This document shows positions 9,171 to 18,590 of a DNA stretch of 62,182 bases, one piece after another (position 1 is the stretch's first letter; each line of letters starts with the position of its first letter). The stretch lies in assembly GCA_041675165.1 (NCBI GenBank), contig JBAYUI010000003.1, positions 1-62,182 of the forward strand, read 5' to 3'. The notes beneath the pieces are model-generated. The model was not told the DNA's origin. It was given only the letters and a program-made list of their open reading frames with translations, and ran no database searches. This DNA comes from CAIKZD01 sp041675165. Lineage in GTDB: Bacteria; Patescibacteriota; Minisyncoccia; Moranbacterales; UBA2206. The position numbers were made by a program, and so were the translations under genes.

Positions 9171-9338
9171 TTTACAGACTCCTTTTTGGTTTGAGTTTCA
9201 ATTCGATAAAACTTTCAGGATTTCAATCTAATTTTTCGCAATCAATGGCATCACCTCCTTTTTCGGTTGAATTTTATTGTTCAAGAACTGGGAAGTGAGT
9301 GTAGCAGGGGGGGGCGAGGGTTGTCAAATTTTTGCATA

Positions 9339-9368
9339 ATAAAATCCCGCTTTCACACGGGATTTTAT
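9339..9368 (-). terminator. Terminator after hup
   Basis: A perfect 11-bp stem, ATAAAATCCCG/CGGGATTTTAT, with an 8-nt loop lies 34 bp past the hup stop. Confidence 0.75.
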
Positions 9369-9401
9369 CACTGTCTTTTATATATCGCAATTATAAATAG
9401 A

Positions 9402-9686
9402 CTATTTGATCGCTTCTTTCAAGGCCTTGCCAGCCGTAAATTTAGGCACGGTCATGGCCGGGATAGTGATTTGTTCTTTGGTCTGAGGGTTGATGCCGAT
9501 ACGCGCCGCGCGGGCTGAAGCCCGGAAAGTCCCAAAGCCTGTAAAAGTAACTTTTTCTCCGTTCTTAAGAGCCTTGGTGATTTCATCCGTCATCGTATCA
9601 ATCATCAGTTCGATGTCTTTTTTCGATAGATCAGTTTTTTCGGCGATCTTAGACACAAGAGCGTCTTTGTTTATGTTTTTTGCCAT
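9402..9686 (-). CDS. hup: HU-family DNA-binding protein
   Basis: HU bends and compacts DNA as a dimer. The 94-residue sequence shows the helical half (NKDALVSKIAEKTDLSKKDIE), the GEKVTFTGFGTF beta hinge and the DNA-minor-groove arm with R..R.GINPQT, ending in the classic KFTAGKALKEAI helix. The ATG at 9686 is preferred over a GTG three codons upstream because GGAAGG lies eight bases before it. It lies 37 bp downstream of rny and is followed by its own terminator. Confidence 0.97.
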   Translation of the reverse strand: MAKNINKDALVSKIAEKTDLSKKDIELMIDTMTDEITKALKNGEKVTFTGFGTFRASARAARIGINPQTKEQITIPAMTVPKFTAGKALKEAIK

Positions 9687-9723
9687 AAATATCACCTTCC
9701 TTTCTAAGTTATGTTTTTTACAA

Positions 9724-11250
9724 TTATCGTGCGTATTCCGTCACTCGCACCTCTCTAATAACATTTACCTTTATTTCGCCAGGATATTTCAATTCCTTCT
9801 CAATCTTATCCGCAATGGCGCGCGTCAGTTTCATCGCGCCGAGGTCGTCGATCTTGTCCGGCTTCACAAAAACGCGGATTTCTCGACCGGCTTGGATGGC
9901 ATAAGTTTTTTCCACTTCAGGAAAAGAATTCGCCACCCCTTCCAATTCTTCCAAGCGCTTGAGATAGTTTTCCAAAGAATCTTTGCGCGCTCCCGGACGG
10001 GACGCTGAGATGGCATCGGCCGCGCTTATGATCATTGACTCCGGATTTTCAAACGGATAATCCTCATGATGCGACTTCATCGCGGTTATGACATCTTTCC
10101 CAATATTGAATTTTTCTAAAATCTTAATGCCGATTTCCACGTGCGTACCTTGCACTTCATGATCCACTGCTTTTCCGATGTCATGCAGCAATCCCGCCTT
10201 TTTGGCCAACGTCACGTCAGCGCCCAATTCTGCGGCGAGCGCCCCGGACAGATGCGCTACTTCGATGGAATGCAACAGAGCATTTTGTCCGAAACTGGTC
10301 CGATAACGCAAGCGTCCGATGATATGGATGAGTTTTGGATCAAGTCCCGCCACTCCCACATCATATACGGCAGTTTCTCCGGCTTCTTTGATTTTCTTGT
10401 TGATTTCAACCTTGGCAAATTCCACCGCTTCCTCGATCTTGGTCGGATGGATCCGTCCGTCTCCGATCAATTTGTCCAAAGCAATCTTGGCAATTTCACG
10501 CCGTACCGGATCAAAGCCGGAAATAACGATTGCCTCAGGAGTATCGTCCACGATAATTTCAATGCCCGTCAATCGTTCCAGAGCTTTGATGTTCCGACCT
10601 TCTCGCCCGATAATCCGGCCTTTCACTTCGTCACTGGGAATGCTCACCGTACTGGTTGTCACGTCCGCCGAATGCGATCCCGCGTATTTTTGGATCGCCC
10701 CCGTCATAATGTCCTTGGCTTTCTTCTCCAGATCTTCCCGACCATACGCTTCCAACTGCTTCATTTTCTTCGCCACAAAATCCCTGTTTTCTTCTTCGGT
10801 CAACTGCAACAGGATTTTTTTGGCCTGTTCTTTGTCCAGTCCCGCAATTTTTTCCAAACGTTTAAGTTCTTGTTTTCTGACCTCTTCCACTTCTTTCCTG
10901 ATTTTCCTGATTTCTTCCGCCTTATTCTCCAAGGCTGCTCGACCGCGGTCGATCTCGTTCATCTTTTCGTCCAAAATCACTTCCCTTTTTTCCATACGCT
11001 CTTCCATGCGCATGATCTGATTCTCTCTTTCTTGCTCCTTTTTCTTGGCTTCCTCCAAGATAGTTACGGCCTTATTTTTCGCTTCTATAAGCAATTCCTT
11101 GGTCTTTTTGTCTGCGTCATCAAGGATGATTGTAGCCCTGCCTTCAGCGGTGTGCAACTGCTTTTTAGCGATGCTTTGTCGAGTGAGATAGCCGGCAATC
11201 GATCCAATAGCCAAGCCTAAAAAACCGACAATAACTGTGCTCATTTCCAT
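9724..11250 (-). CDS. rny: Ribonuclease Y
   Basis: RNase Y is a membrane-tethered endonuclease that starts mRNA decay. The order of domains is textbook: an N-terminal membrane helix (residues 4-20), a long Lys/Glu coiled coil (about 30-195), a KH RNA-binding domain with GRIIGREGRNIKALE (about 205-260), and an HD domain with HSIEVAHL and GLLHDIGKAVDHE (about 325-375). The length, 508 residues, is normal. The HD metal ligands are intact. It is followed closely by hup on the same strand. Confidence 0.98.
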   Translation of the reverse strand: MEMSTVIVGFLGLAIGSIAGYLTRQSIAKKQLHTAEGRATIILDDADKKTKELLIEAKNKAVTILEEAKKKEQERENQIMRMEERMEKREVILDEKMNEIDRGRAALENKAEEIRKIRKEVEEVRKQELKRLEKIAGLDKEQAKKILLQLTEEENRDFVAKKMKQLEAYGREDLEKKAKDIMTGAIQKYAGSHSADVTTSTVSIPSDEVKGRIIGREGRNIKALERLTGIEIIVDDTPEAIVISGFDPVRREIAKIALDKLIGDGRIHPTKIEEAVEFAKVEINKKIKEAGETAVYDVGVAGLDPKLIHIIGRLRYRTSFGQNALLHSIEVAHLSGALAAELGADVTLAKKAGLLHDIGKAVDHEVQGTHVEIGIKILEKFNIGKDVITAMKSHHEDYPFENPESMIISAADAISASRPGARKDSLENYLKRLEELEGVANSFPEVEKTYAIQAGREIRVFVKPDKIDDLGAMKLTRAIADKIEKELKYPGEIKVNVIREVRVTEYAR

Positions 11251-11406
11251 AGCTCTTTTTTCTATTCAATTGATAAATCATACGGTTTTTTGCAAATTTC
11301 ACAAAATATTTCCTTTATTTTACCCTTTTTATCAAGAGAAACTAGACTAATTTAAACAAATTAATTACATAACCTTCCTATCAAATACTACCGTAGCGGA
11401 CAGTTT

Positions 11407-11435
11407 TTGTCAAAGACACGTTCCGATGCTATCAT
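11407..11435 (+). promoter_or_regulatory. Predicted gpmI promoter
   Basis: TTGTCA (11407-11412) and TATCAT (11430-11435) with 17 bp spacing lie 31 bp before the gpmI start. Confidence 0.55.
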
Positions 11436-11466
11436 TAGGGTGTAATCTATAAATGAAACAAAACTA

Positions 11467-13053
11467 ATGTCTGAAGAACAAAACTTTAATGGTCGACCGA
11501 AACCCGTAGCACTTGTCATTCTGGACGGATGGGGAATCGGAGAAAAAAATAAAGGCAATGCCATTGCAAATGCCGATCTGCCAACCTTCAAGGAACTGGA
11601 TGCCTATTATCCGCATATCGCCTTGCAAGCTTCCGGCATTTCCGTCGGTCTGCCGTGGGGAGAGGCCGGCAATTCAGAGGTGGGTCATATGACACTAGGG
11701 AGCGGCAAAGTCATCTACCAGAATATGCCGCGCATCACAATGTCCATTCAGAACGGAGAGTTTTTCCAAAATCCGATTTTCATAGAAGCTATCCAGCACG
11801 CCAAGAAGAACGATACGGCGATCCATCTTATGGGACTAGTCGGCAAAGGTTCGGTGCATTCCAACATCGAACATCTCTATGCTCTTTTGGAAATGATGAA
11901 GAGCTATGATATGAAAAAGGTTTTCATCCATCTTTTCACCGATGGCCGCGATAGCTCCCCCACTTCCGGACTGGAATCCGTGAGAGATCTTTCCAGTCGC
12001 ATCGAAAGATACGGCGTGGGACATATCGCTTCCATCGGCGGGCGATATTTCGCTATGGATAGGAATAATAACTGGGATCGCGTCCAGAAAGCCTATACCA
12101 CCATCGTCAAAGGTGAAGGACCGACGACTGAAAACCCAGAAGAATATATGAAAGCTTCCTACAAAAAAGAAATTTTTGATGAATTTATCGAACCGGCGGC
12201 AGTCTGCAAAGGCGGCGTGCCTATCGGGCAGATCACTGATGGCGACTCAGTCATCTTTTTCAATTATCGGGAAGACCGCGCGCGCCAGATCACTAAGGCT
12301 TTCGCGACACCTGATTTTTCCGATTTTCCTGTTTCCAAATTCAATGATCTGTTCTTCGTCACTATGACGCAATATGAAGAAAACTTGCCGGTCCACGTCG
12401 CTTTCCCCCCGATCAAAGTGATGATGTGTCTGGGAAAAGTTCTCAGCGAGAACAACTTGAAACAGCTGCGCATCGCTGAAACGGAAAAATTCGCCCATGT
12501 CACCTATTTTTTCAACGGCGGCAACGAAGAGTCTTTCGCCGGAGAAGATCGCGTCATCATTCCATCCAAGGATGTTGCCAATTACAACCTGTTTCCTAGG
12601 ATGAGCGCGCCGGAAATAACCGAACAGGTCTTGAATTTTGTAGAAATGGAAAAATATGATTTTATCCTTATCAATTTTGCCAATGCCGATATGGTCGGTC
12701 ACACCGGCGTGGAAGAAGCTACGATAGAAGCCACGGAAGCCATCGATGGATGCTTGGCGAAAATCATCGCTGCCATAACTTCTAAGGGCGGACAGCTGCT
12801 CATCACCGCCGACCATGGCAACGCGGAAGAAATGGTCAATCTTCACACGGGAGAAAAAGACACGGAGCACTCGGCCAACCCGGTGCCGCTCTGGTATGTC
12901 ACCGCCGAAAACCGGCGCGCTGAACCGTTGGAAGACGCACCGGTGGAAGTGGCAGGCCTCTTGAGCGACGTCGCCCCGACCGTCCTCGACATTATGCATC
13001 TCGAAAAACCGGACGAAATCACCGGGGAGAGCCTGTTGGATGTCTTGAAATAA
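11467..13053 (+). CDS. gpmI: 2,3-bisphosphoglycerate-independent phosphoglycerate mutase
   Basis: This glycolytic enzyme interconverts 3- and 2-phosphoglycerate using two manganese ions and a phosphoserine intermediate. The alkaline-phosphatase-like domain begins VILDGWGIGEKNKGNAI; GNSEVGHMTLGSGK holds the catalytic serine, and FTDGRDSSPTSG and ADHGNAEEM supply further active-site and metal residues. Length, 528 residues, is slightly above the usual 510. It is a single-gene unit with its own promoter and terminator, facing away from rny. A functional lower glycolysis is implied. Confidence 0.98.
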   Translation: MSEEQNFNGRPKPVALVILDGWGIGEKNKGNAIANADLPTFKELDAYYPHIALQASGISVGLPWGEAGNSEVGHMTLGSGKVIYQNMPRITMSIQNGEFFQNPIFIEAIQHAKKNDTAIHLMGLVGKGSVHSNIEHLYALLEMMKSYDMKKVFIHLFTDGRDSSPTSGLESVRDLSSRIERYGVGHIASIGGRYFAMDRNNNWDRVQKAYTTIVKGEGPTTENPEEYMKASYKKEIFDEFIEPAAVCKGGVPIGQITDGDSVIFFNYREDRARQITKAFATPDFSDFPVSKFNDLFFVTMTQYEENLPVHVAFPPIKVMMCLGKVLSENNLKQLRIAETEKFAHVTYFFNGGNEESFAGEDRVIIPSKDVANYNLFPRMSAPEITEQVLNFVEMEKYDFILINFANADMVGHTGVEEATIEATEAIDGCLAKIIAAITSKGGQLLITADHGNAEEMVNLHTGEKDTEHSANPVPLWYVTAENRRAEPLEDAPVEVAGLLSDVAPTVLDIMHLEKPDEITGESLLDVLK

Positions 13054-13080
13054 AAAAAATATTTTTCTTTTGACAAACAA

Positions 13081-13112
13081 AAACTCCGGAAATTGAATCC
13101 GGAGTTTTTTTA
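13081..13112 (+). terminator. Terminator after gpmI
   Basis: The stem AAACTCCGGA/TCCGGAGTTT with a 7-nt loop is followed by a T tract on the plus strand. Confidence 0.85.
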
Positions 13113-13132
13113 TATCTTAAAGCGGAAAAAAA

Positions 13133-13726
13133 TTACTTTATGATCTTATCCACCACCCCATATTTCTTGGCTTCGTCGGCGCTCATAAAATAGTCGCGCT
13201 CGGCGTCACGTTCCACCTTGGCCAAAGCGTTGCCGGTGTGTTTGGAGAGAATTTCATTCAGTTTCTTCTTGATGCTGAGGATGTGGCGGGCGTGGATGTC
13301 GATGTCGGTGGCTTGGCCTTGGGTGCCGCCCATCACTTGGTGGATCATCACTTCGCCGTTGGGCAAAATCATCCGTTTGCCTTTTTCACCGGCGGCGAGA
13401 AGCAACGCCGCGGCGGAAGCAGCCATGCCGATGCAGATTGTCGACACATCCGGCTTCACGTGCTGCATCGTGTCATAGATGGCCAGAGCCGACGTCACTT
13501 GCCCGCCAGGAGAATTGATGTAAATCTTGATATCTTCCTTGGCATTCTGAGAGGCCAGAAAAAGCAACTGAGCGATGATCGAATTGGCCACAGCGTCATC
13601 GATCGGTCCGCCCAAAAAAATGATCCGATCTTTCAAAAGACGCGAATAAATATCATAGGCGCGCTCGCCATAGGAAGTTTTTTCAATGACAGTGGGGATT
13701 AGGTATTGATTAGTGATGTTATTCAT
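13133..13726 (-). CDS. clpP: ATP-dependent Clp protease proteolytic subunit
   Basis: ClpP forms the barrel protease that degrades proteins fed by Clp ATPases. At 197 residues it is normal length. The catalytic triad is visible: Ser in GMAASAAALLLAAG (about residue 100), His in MIHQVMGG (about 125) and Asp in VERDAERDYFMSADEA (about 173). No propeptide is evident. It lies 147 bp downstream of tig, a pairing seen in many bacteria, though the gap here is filled by an AT-rich fold-back repeat. Confidence 0.98.
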   Translation of the reverse strand: MNNITNQYLIPTVIEKTSYGERAYDIYSRLLKDRIIFLGGPIDDAVANSIIAQLLFLASQNAKEDIKIYINSPGGQVTSALAIYDTMQHVKPDVSTICIGMAASAAALLLAAGEKGKRMILPNGEVMIHQVMGGTQGQATDIDIHARHILSIKKKLNEILSKHTGNALAKVERDAERDYFMSADEAKKYGVVDKIIK

Positions 13727-13756
13727 AAGATAATAATAAAATCCAAATTACAAAAT

Positions 13757-13845
13757 CTAAATGTCAAATCAAATCCAAAGTTCAAATGTCAAAATTTTGG
13801 ATTTTAGATTTTGAGCTTTATTTGTCATTTGGATTTTGACATTTA
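13757..13845. repeat. AT-rich fold-back repeat between tig and clpP
   Basis: CTAAATGTCAAA...ATCCAAA on the left pairs with TTTGGATTTTGACATTTAG on the right, leaving a loop of further short repeats of the same words. It resembles the larger fold-back at 26710-26840 in design. Confidence 0.55.
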
Positions 13846-13873
13846 GTTTTTAAACTGCAACAACCAGCGATGA

Positions 13874-15160
13874 CTATAGCTTTTCAAGGTATTCAAACAC
13901 CTTCTCATTCTCCAAAATCCCTTTGCTATAAGTATACAATCTCTCCATATCGATATTCTTCTCCATATCTTTCACGCCTTTGTAATATTGCAAAGTCTTA
14001 TTCATCTCCGCTTCCACTTCCGTGGTGTCGGCCACGATGTCTTGCATCTGGGCCGCTTCTTTGAGCACCAAAGCGCTCATCACTCGTTTCACTGCTTGCG
14101 GCTCCCAATCTTTTCTCAACTCCGCTTTGGTCTTTTTGAGCTGTTCCAGATATTGGTCCAGATTCATCCCCATCGAAGACAGCTGGTGTTCCATTTCATC
14201 CTCCATCTTTCGCACCTCTTCAGTCAAAAGAATTTCTGGCAGATCGCTTTTGGTGTGCTTGATAATCTCATCGAGATAGCTCGCGCGCCTCTCTTCTTTG
14301 ATCTTATGCTCATTCTCATGTTCCATTCCTTCGCGCATATTCCGCTTGAGATCTTCCAAGTCTTTGAATTTGCCGAGGCCCGCCGCGAATTCATCGGTCA
14401 GTTCGGGTGTTTTCCGTTCTTGCACCAGATTCATCTTGACCTTAAATGCCGCCGGTTTTCCCGCCAAATCTTTCTTGTGATAACTTTCCGGAAAAGACAA
14501 CTCGAATTCTTTTTCATCCCCTTCCCTCATACCGATCACTTGCTCTTCAAAACCGGGAATGAACACTCCTCGCCCGATGATCAAATTATGTTTTTTACTG
14601 GTGCCGTTTTCAATCGGAACTCCGCCCACCAGCACTTGGAAATCGATCTCCACATTATCATTCTTCCGCGCCTCACGCATCACCGTCACCAGTTGCACTC
14701 GGCTATTGGCCAACTTTTCCAGTTCCAATTCCAATTCTTCGTCCGCCACTTTCGGAGTCTTATTTTTGAACTCTTCATTTATTTTCTTGATACCTTTCAC
14801 ATAGCTTTCTTTGACCTCGACTTTCGGCATCACCGCTGCGATGGCTTTGTATTTCAGCTCTTTCCCCTCTTCTCCTTCCAAGACTTCTATTTTAGGACTA
14901 CCAATCACGTCCAATTTTTCTTTGGTGATGATGTCGATATAGCTGGCTTTCACAGCTTTTTCCGCGGCCACATTGAAAATAGCGGCCTTGCCAATTTTTT
15001 GTTCCACCAAATTACGCGGAGCTTTCCCCGGACGGAAGCCGGCAATCTTTATCTCTTCCGACGCTTCCGCCGCGGCAACGTCTAAATATTTTTCCCAATC
15101 CGCGGGGGCGATACTGACTTCAAACTCAATCTGCGATTTTGGTAATTTCTTGATATCCAT
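13874..15160 (-). CDS. tig: Trigger factor
   Basis: Trigger factor is the ribosome-bound chaperone and peptidyl-prolyl isomerase that meets nascent chains. The N-terminal ribosome-binding motif GFRPGKAPRNLVEQKIG is near residues 40-56. A central FKBP-like domain (NDNVEIDFQVLVGGVPIENG, PGFEEQVIGMREGDEKEF, FPESYHKKDLAGKPAAFKV) spans about 155-245, and the rest is the helical chaperone arm domain. Length 428 residues is normal. It lies 25 bp downstream of ppaC on the same strand and upstream of clpP. Confidence 0.97.
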   Translation of the reverse strand: MDIKKLPKSQIEFEVSIAPADWEKYLDVAAAEASEEIKIAGFRPGKAPRNLVEQKIGKAAIFNVAAEKAVKASYIDIITKEKLDVIGSPKIEVLEGEEGKELKYKAIAAVMPKVEVKESYVKGIKKINEEFKNKTPKVADEELELELEKLANSRVQLVTVMREARKNDNVEIDFQVLVGGVPIENGTSKKHNLIIGRGVFIPGFEEQVIGMREGDEKEFELSFPESYHKKDLAGKPAAFKVKMNLVQERKTPELTDEFAAGLGKFKDLEDLKRNMREGMEHENEHKIKEERRASYLDEIIKHTKSDLPEILLTEEVRKMEDEMEHQLSSMGMNLDQYLEQLKKTKAELRKDWEPQAVKRVMSALVLKEAAQMQDIVADTTEVEAEMNKTLQYYKGVKDMEKNIDMERLYTYSKGILENEKVFEYLEKL

Positions 15161-15185
15161 TATTTTTTATTCACTATTAAACTTA

Positions 15186-16118
15186 TTATTTGGCCAGCTC
15201 CTCCGTCAATGGCGGAATGATCTGTTTTTTCCGAGAAACGATACCGGGCAGGACAATTTCATCCGCTTTGGCTTTGACTCTGAAAACTTTTTCCGCCACC
15301 GCCTTCTCCTTGTCGGAAAAAGCATACAGCACGCTATTCTGTTTGAGAATGTCCACCACGAAGAAAAAAAGATAATCCAGCCTCTCTTGGCTTTTTTTCT
15401 CTTTCAGAAATTTCACAATTTTTTCCTTATGCCTTTCGACCGACACCGGGTCAGCGGTTTCCCAAACAGCTGCCCCAACCTTGTTCTTCCCCATTTCAAA
15501 AAGCTTATAATCACTGTTCACTACCGTCGAAATCGAAACTCCAGTCAGGTCGGATTTGGCCGCGAACATTTCTTTGGCAAATTCCACCAATTTCAATTTA
15601 GCCGTTTTGTTCAATTCTTTCACCGCTTTTTTATCGACATCGGCCGTGGTCGGGCTGGTCAGGTTCAAAGTGTCTGACAGGATTCCCGCTACGAGCAATT
15701 TGGCAACGGCCGCCGGAATTTTTCTGCCGGCCTCCTTGTACAGGAATACCAAAAGAGTTGAGGTACTCCCGACAGTTTCCACGCGACAGCTAATAGGTTT
15801 TTCCGTCGCGATTTGCAATTTATGATGATCAATGATCCGTTCCACTTTGGAAAAATCCAGCCCGTCCGCCAATTGACTCGCTTCATTATGATCTACCAAG
15901 ACAATGCCGGCATTCGCGCCGACAGGACGGAACATCGCAGGCACACGCACTTTGAACTTGTCCAAGATAAATTTTGTTTCTTTATTGATGTTTCCCGCCC
16001 GCACCGGTTCAGCATCTTGCTTCAGGATATTTCTGCAATAATCCGCCCCCGCGATGCTGGCAATGATCGAATCCGTATCCGGATTCTTATGACCGACAAC
16101 GATTATTTTCTTCCCCAT
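15186..16118 (-). CDS. ppaC: Manganese-dependent inorganic pyrophosphatase (DHH family)
   Basis: This family II enzyme hydrolyses pyrophosphate and so drives biosynthetic reactions. The DHH motifs are all present: GHKNPDTDSI at residues 9-18, VDHNEASQ near 74, and ERIIDHHKLQ near 93. The C-terminal DHHA2 domain ends with SRKKQIIPPL, the substrate-binding arm. Length of 310 residues matches the form without CBS domains, so adenine nucleotide control is not expected. It lies between nusA and tig, in an apparent four-gene run. Confidence 0.96.
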   Translation of the reverse strand: MGKKIIVVGHKNPDTDSIIASIAGADYCRNILKQDAEPVRAGNINKETKFILDKFKVRVPAMFRPVGANAGIVLVDHNEASQLADGLDFSKVERIIDHHKLQIATEKPISCRVETVGSTSTLLVFLYKEAGRKIPAAVAKLLVAGILSDTLNLTSPTTADVDKKAVKELNKTAKLKLVEFAKEMFAAKSDLTGVSISTVVNSDYKLFEMGKNKVGAAVWETADPVSVERHKEKIVKFLKEKKSQERLDYLFFFVVDILKQNSVLYAFSDKEKAVAEKVFRVKAKADEIVLPGIVSRKKQIIPPLTEELAK

Positions 16119-16142
16119 AGGAATATAGTTAATTTTTTGATG

Positions 16143-17528
16143 TTATTTTTCGTCCGCCGGAGCATCGACGACTTCAGATCCTTCAGCTTCCTTCGGTTCG
16201 ACGACTGTTTCTTCACTCACAATTTTAGCTTTGTCTTCAACGATTTCGTCCGCTTTGCCTTCCTGTGCCTCTGTCTCTCCGCCGCCGACTTTGATTCCCG
16301 CAATATCGATCTTCCAACCCGTCAGCTTGGCCGCCAAGCGCACATTCTGTCCTCGTTTGCCGATCGCCAATGACAGTTGATCCTCCGGCACATGCGCCAC
16401 CGCCTCCTTCTGATCTTCATCAGTGTCCACTTTCAAAACTTTCGCCGGTGAAAGAGCGGCTGAGATGAATTTGGCGATATCCTTGTTCCAAAGGATGATG
16501 TCAATCTTTTCTCCGCCCAATTCATCGATGACCGCCTGCACCCGCGTGCCTTTTTGTCCGACGCAAGATCCGATCGGATCAATGCCTTCTTCGGAAGAAG
16601 CGACGGCTATCTTAGTTCTCTCTCCGGCTTCTCGAGCGATTGATTTTATCTCGACTGTCCCAGCAAAAATTTCCGGCACTTCCAGTTCGAACATCTTCTT
16701 CACCATTTCCGCATCCGTCCGACTCAAGGTTATCCCAGGACCGCGCGTACCGGCATCCACCTTAGAAACATACACTTTCAAACGCTGTCCGATGCGATAA
16801 TTCTCTCTTTCTATCTGTTCACTTGGGAAAAGCACGCCCACCGATTTTCCGATATCGATAAAAACATTGCGTCCTTCCACTCTTTGGACCACGCCGCTCA
16901 GAAGCTCACCTTCTTTATTCTTATATTCATCATACATCGCGTCTCTCTCAGCCTCCCTGATCCTTTGGATTATGACTTGCTTGGCAGTCTGAGCCGCCAC
17001 TCGGCCATAATCGCTCTTTTGCGGCAGTTCTATCTCAACAATGTCGCCAACTTTGGCATTTTTTTTGAATTCTTTGGCGTCGGCCACGATCAAATCACGC
17101 TCCGGATTGAAACGTGGCATTTTTTCCTCCTCATCTTCCGCAGCGGGAGCGGGAGCGGTTTTGTCAACATCTTCTTTATTTCCTTTCTCTGTTTTTTTAT
17201 CAGCCTTTTCCTCCCCGTCTTCCACTTCATCCGCGGCCTCCACGAATTCTCGCACCGTCTCATCCACCACCTCTTTCACTAAAAAGAATTTTGTAGCACC
17301 ACTCACTTCGTTGAAATCCGCCCGGATATTCTGGCCGCGCTTTCCATAATCCTTCTTGTACGCGGCCGCCAAAGCCGCTTCAATCGTCTCAATCACGCGA
17401 TCCTTGGAAATCCCCTTCTCTTCACAGAGTGCTGTAATGGCTCGGCCGAAATCTCCCGCGCCGCCTTCTTGATTATTTTCCTCCACTTTCACTTTTTTTC
17501 TTGGCATAAATTTTTTATTATTACTCAA
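16143..17528 (-). CDS. nusA: Transcription termination/antitermination factor NusA
   Basis: NusA binds RNA polymerase and nascent RNA, affecting pausing, termination and antitermination. Seen in order: N-terminal domain (about residues 25-90), an S1 domain (GELLSGVVQRVEGRNVFIDI, about 205-270), KH1 (EGIDPIGSCVGQKGTRVQAV) and KH2 (EDQLSLAIGKRGQNVRLAAK). Two oddities are a Glu/Lys-rich insertion around residues 97-135 inside the N-terminal domain and an acidic tail of about 60 residues. The listed TTG start has an AGGAG very close upstream; the ATG at 17507 is an alternative. It is not next to infB, unlike in many bacteria. Confidence 0.96.
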   Translation of the reverse strand: MSNNKKFMPRKKVKVEENNQEGGAGDFGRAITALCEEKGISKDRVIETIEAALAAAYKKDYGKRGQNIRADFNEVSGATKFFLVKEVVDETVREFVEAADEVEDGEEKADKKTEKGNKEDVDKTAPAPAAEDEEEKMPRFNPERDLIVADAKEFKKNAKVGDIVEIELPQKSDYGRVAAQTAKQVIIQRIREAERDAMYDEYKNKEGELLSGVVQRVEGRNVFIDIGKSVGVLFPSEQIERENYRIGQRLKVYVSKVDAGTRGPGITLSRTDAEMVKKMFELEVPEIFAGTVEIKSIAREAGERTKIAVASSEEGIDPIGSCVGQKGTRVQAVIDELGGEKIDIILWNKDIAKFISAALSPAKVLKVDTDEDQKEAVAHVPEDQLSLAIGKRGQNVRLAAKLTGWKIDIAGIKVGGGETEAQEGKADEIVEDKAKIVSEETVVEPKEAEGSEVVDAPADEK

Positions 17529-17646
17529 TTACTCCTAATTATTACCGCTATTTAACAAAGAAAGTTCGCTCACGCGAACTCCATTCCAATCACTCCAACG
17601 GTTCAATCCTAGCAAAAAAAAGATTCTTTGTCAAATCAGGATGGCT

Positions 17647-18024
17647 CTAGAAAAATGAGACTCCCCCAAGTGCCCAATAGACCGCGTGAATGATGACCAA
17701 GCCAGAAAGGCCCACGATTACACCCAGAATCGAAGCGGTCATCGCGTTCTTGGCCGTCCCGATCATATTCTCATTTCCCGCAGCTAAAAGATACAAGAGG
17801 CCGGACAGGACGAACCCGATGACGCCCGCAATACCCAAGATTGCCAACAGCCAATCCAAAAGATTTAAGATGATATCATATATGGGCGTATCCGGAAGAC
17901 CTGAAAGAGCGGACAACTCATCGACATTCCAACCCTCCGCCAAAGCGGCACCGGCAAAAAATACGCTCCCGACAACCGCTACCATTGATGTTAATATTCT
18001 TTTTGTTTTATTCATTTTTTTCAT
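17647..18024 (-). CDS. TrbC/VirB2-like small membrane protein 1
   Basis: This is a 125-residue exported membrane protein with a signal peptide cut near AGAALA, then two hydrophobic helices: about residues 55-75 (WLLAILGIAGVIGFVLSGLL) and 90-115. The short polar hairpin between them (YLLAAGNENMIGTAKNAM) matches the two-helix TrbC/VirB2 pilin-like layout, and the same hairpin motif recurs in the next two genes. In conjugation systems such proteins form the pilus, but no VirB4/VirD4 ATPase gene is visible here, so the role is open. It is the last of a four-gene minus-strand run. Confidence 0.8.
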   Translation of the reverse strand: MKKMNKTKRILTSMVAVVGSVFFAGAALAEGWNVDELSALSGLPDTPIYDIILNLLDWLLAILGIAGVIGFVLSGLLYLLAAGNENMIGTAKNAMTASILGVIVGLSGLVIIHAVYWALGGVSFF

Positions 18025-18171
18025 TTGCCATTGCTGACAAAATTTATTTCTTATAGCTGTTAGCTGTGATCATATTATACCACCTTCTCCCGAATTAAAG
18101 AAACAAAAACAGCCGAGGAATTATCCACAGCCGTTCTTGTTTTTGAAATTTCAAAATGAAACTCTTTTTCC

Positions 18172-18525
18172 TTAGAATTGTGACGAGGCTCCCAACATAT
18201 TCTTGGCGAACTGCAGCGCCACCAATCCCGCCAAAGCTACGATCACTCCCGTAATGGAGGCTACCATCGCGCCCTTGGCTTTTCCGATCTTGGTTTCATC
18301 TCCCGCGGCCGTCAGATACAGAAGTCCGGCAATGGCAAACCCGATCACGCCGACAATGCCCACGATGGCCAGAAGCCAGTTCATAATATTGGAAATTATT
18401 CCGAATACGCTGGAACTGGAAAGTCCGGTGCCTTGAGGAGCGGAAAATTGAGCGCTGGCAAAAGCCGGAGCCACCAGACTGGCAGAAATCAGAGAATATC
18501 CGATCGATTTAATTTTATTTTTCAT
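18172..18525 (-). CDS. TrbC/VirB2-like small membrane protein 2
   Basis: The product has 117 residues with a signal peptide ending around PAFASA, and two membrane helices around the conserved hairpin LYLTAAGDETKIGKAKGAM, then VASITGVIVALAGLVAL. It is a clear paralogue of the genes on both sides. The start is fixed by a strong AGGAGG seven bases upstream. It may be a surface-pilin-like subunit or a membrane oligomer; the sequence does not decide this. Confidence 0.82.
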   Translation of the reverse strand: MKNKIKSIGYSLISASLVAPAFASAQFSAPQGTGLSSSSVFGIISNIMNWLLAIVGIVGVIGFAIAGLLYLTAAGDETKIGKAKGAMVASITGVIVALAGLVALQFAKNMLGASSQF

Positions 18526-18590
18526 ATCGCACCTCCTATCTATTTTTATTTTTTTATCTTTTTAATTGGCTTGTTTTTTGTTTTTTATGC

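Noticed and set aside
9247..9262. Strong AAGGAGGTGAT on the minus strand upstream of the InlB/M23 gene as its ribosome site
   Set aside because: It is about 75 bp upstream of the true start, which has its own AAGGAG; only a few-codon frame follows it.
10141..11220. A 359-codon open frame antisense to rny, and similar long antisense frames opposite infB (25792-26769), gpmI (12247-13080), tig (13988-15085) and rpoB (2022-2828)
   Set aside because: They show no ribosome sites, have His/Phe/Arg-biased composition typical of reverse-complement reading of acidic, lysine-rich proteins, and contain no known motifs.
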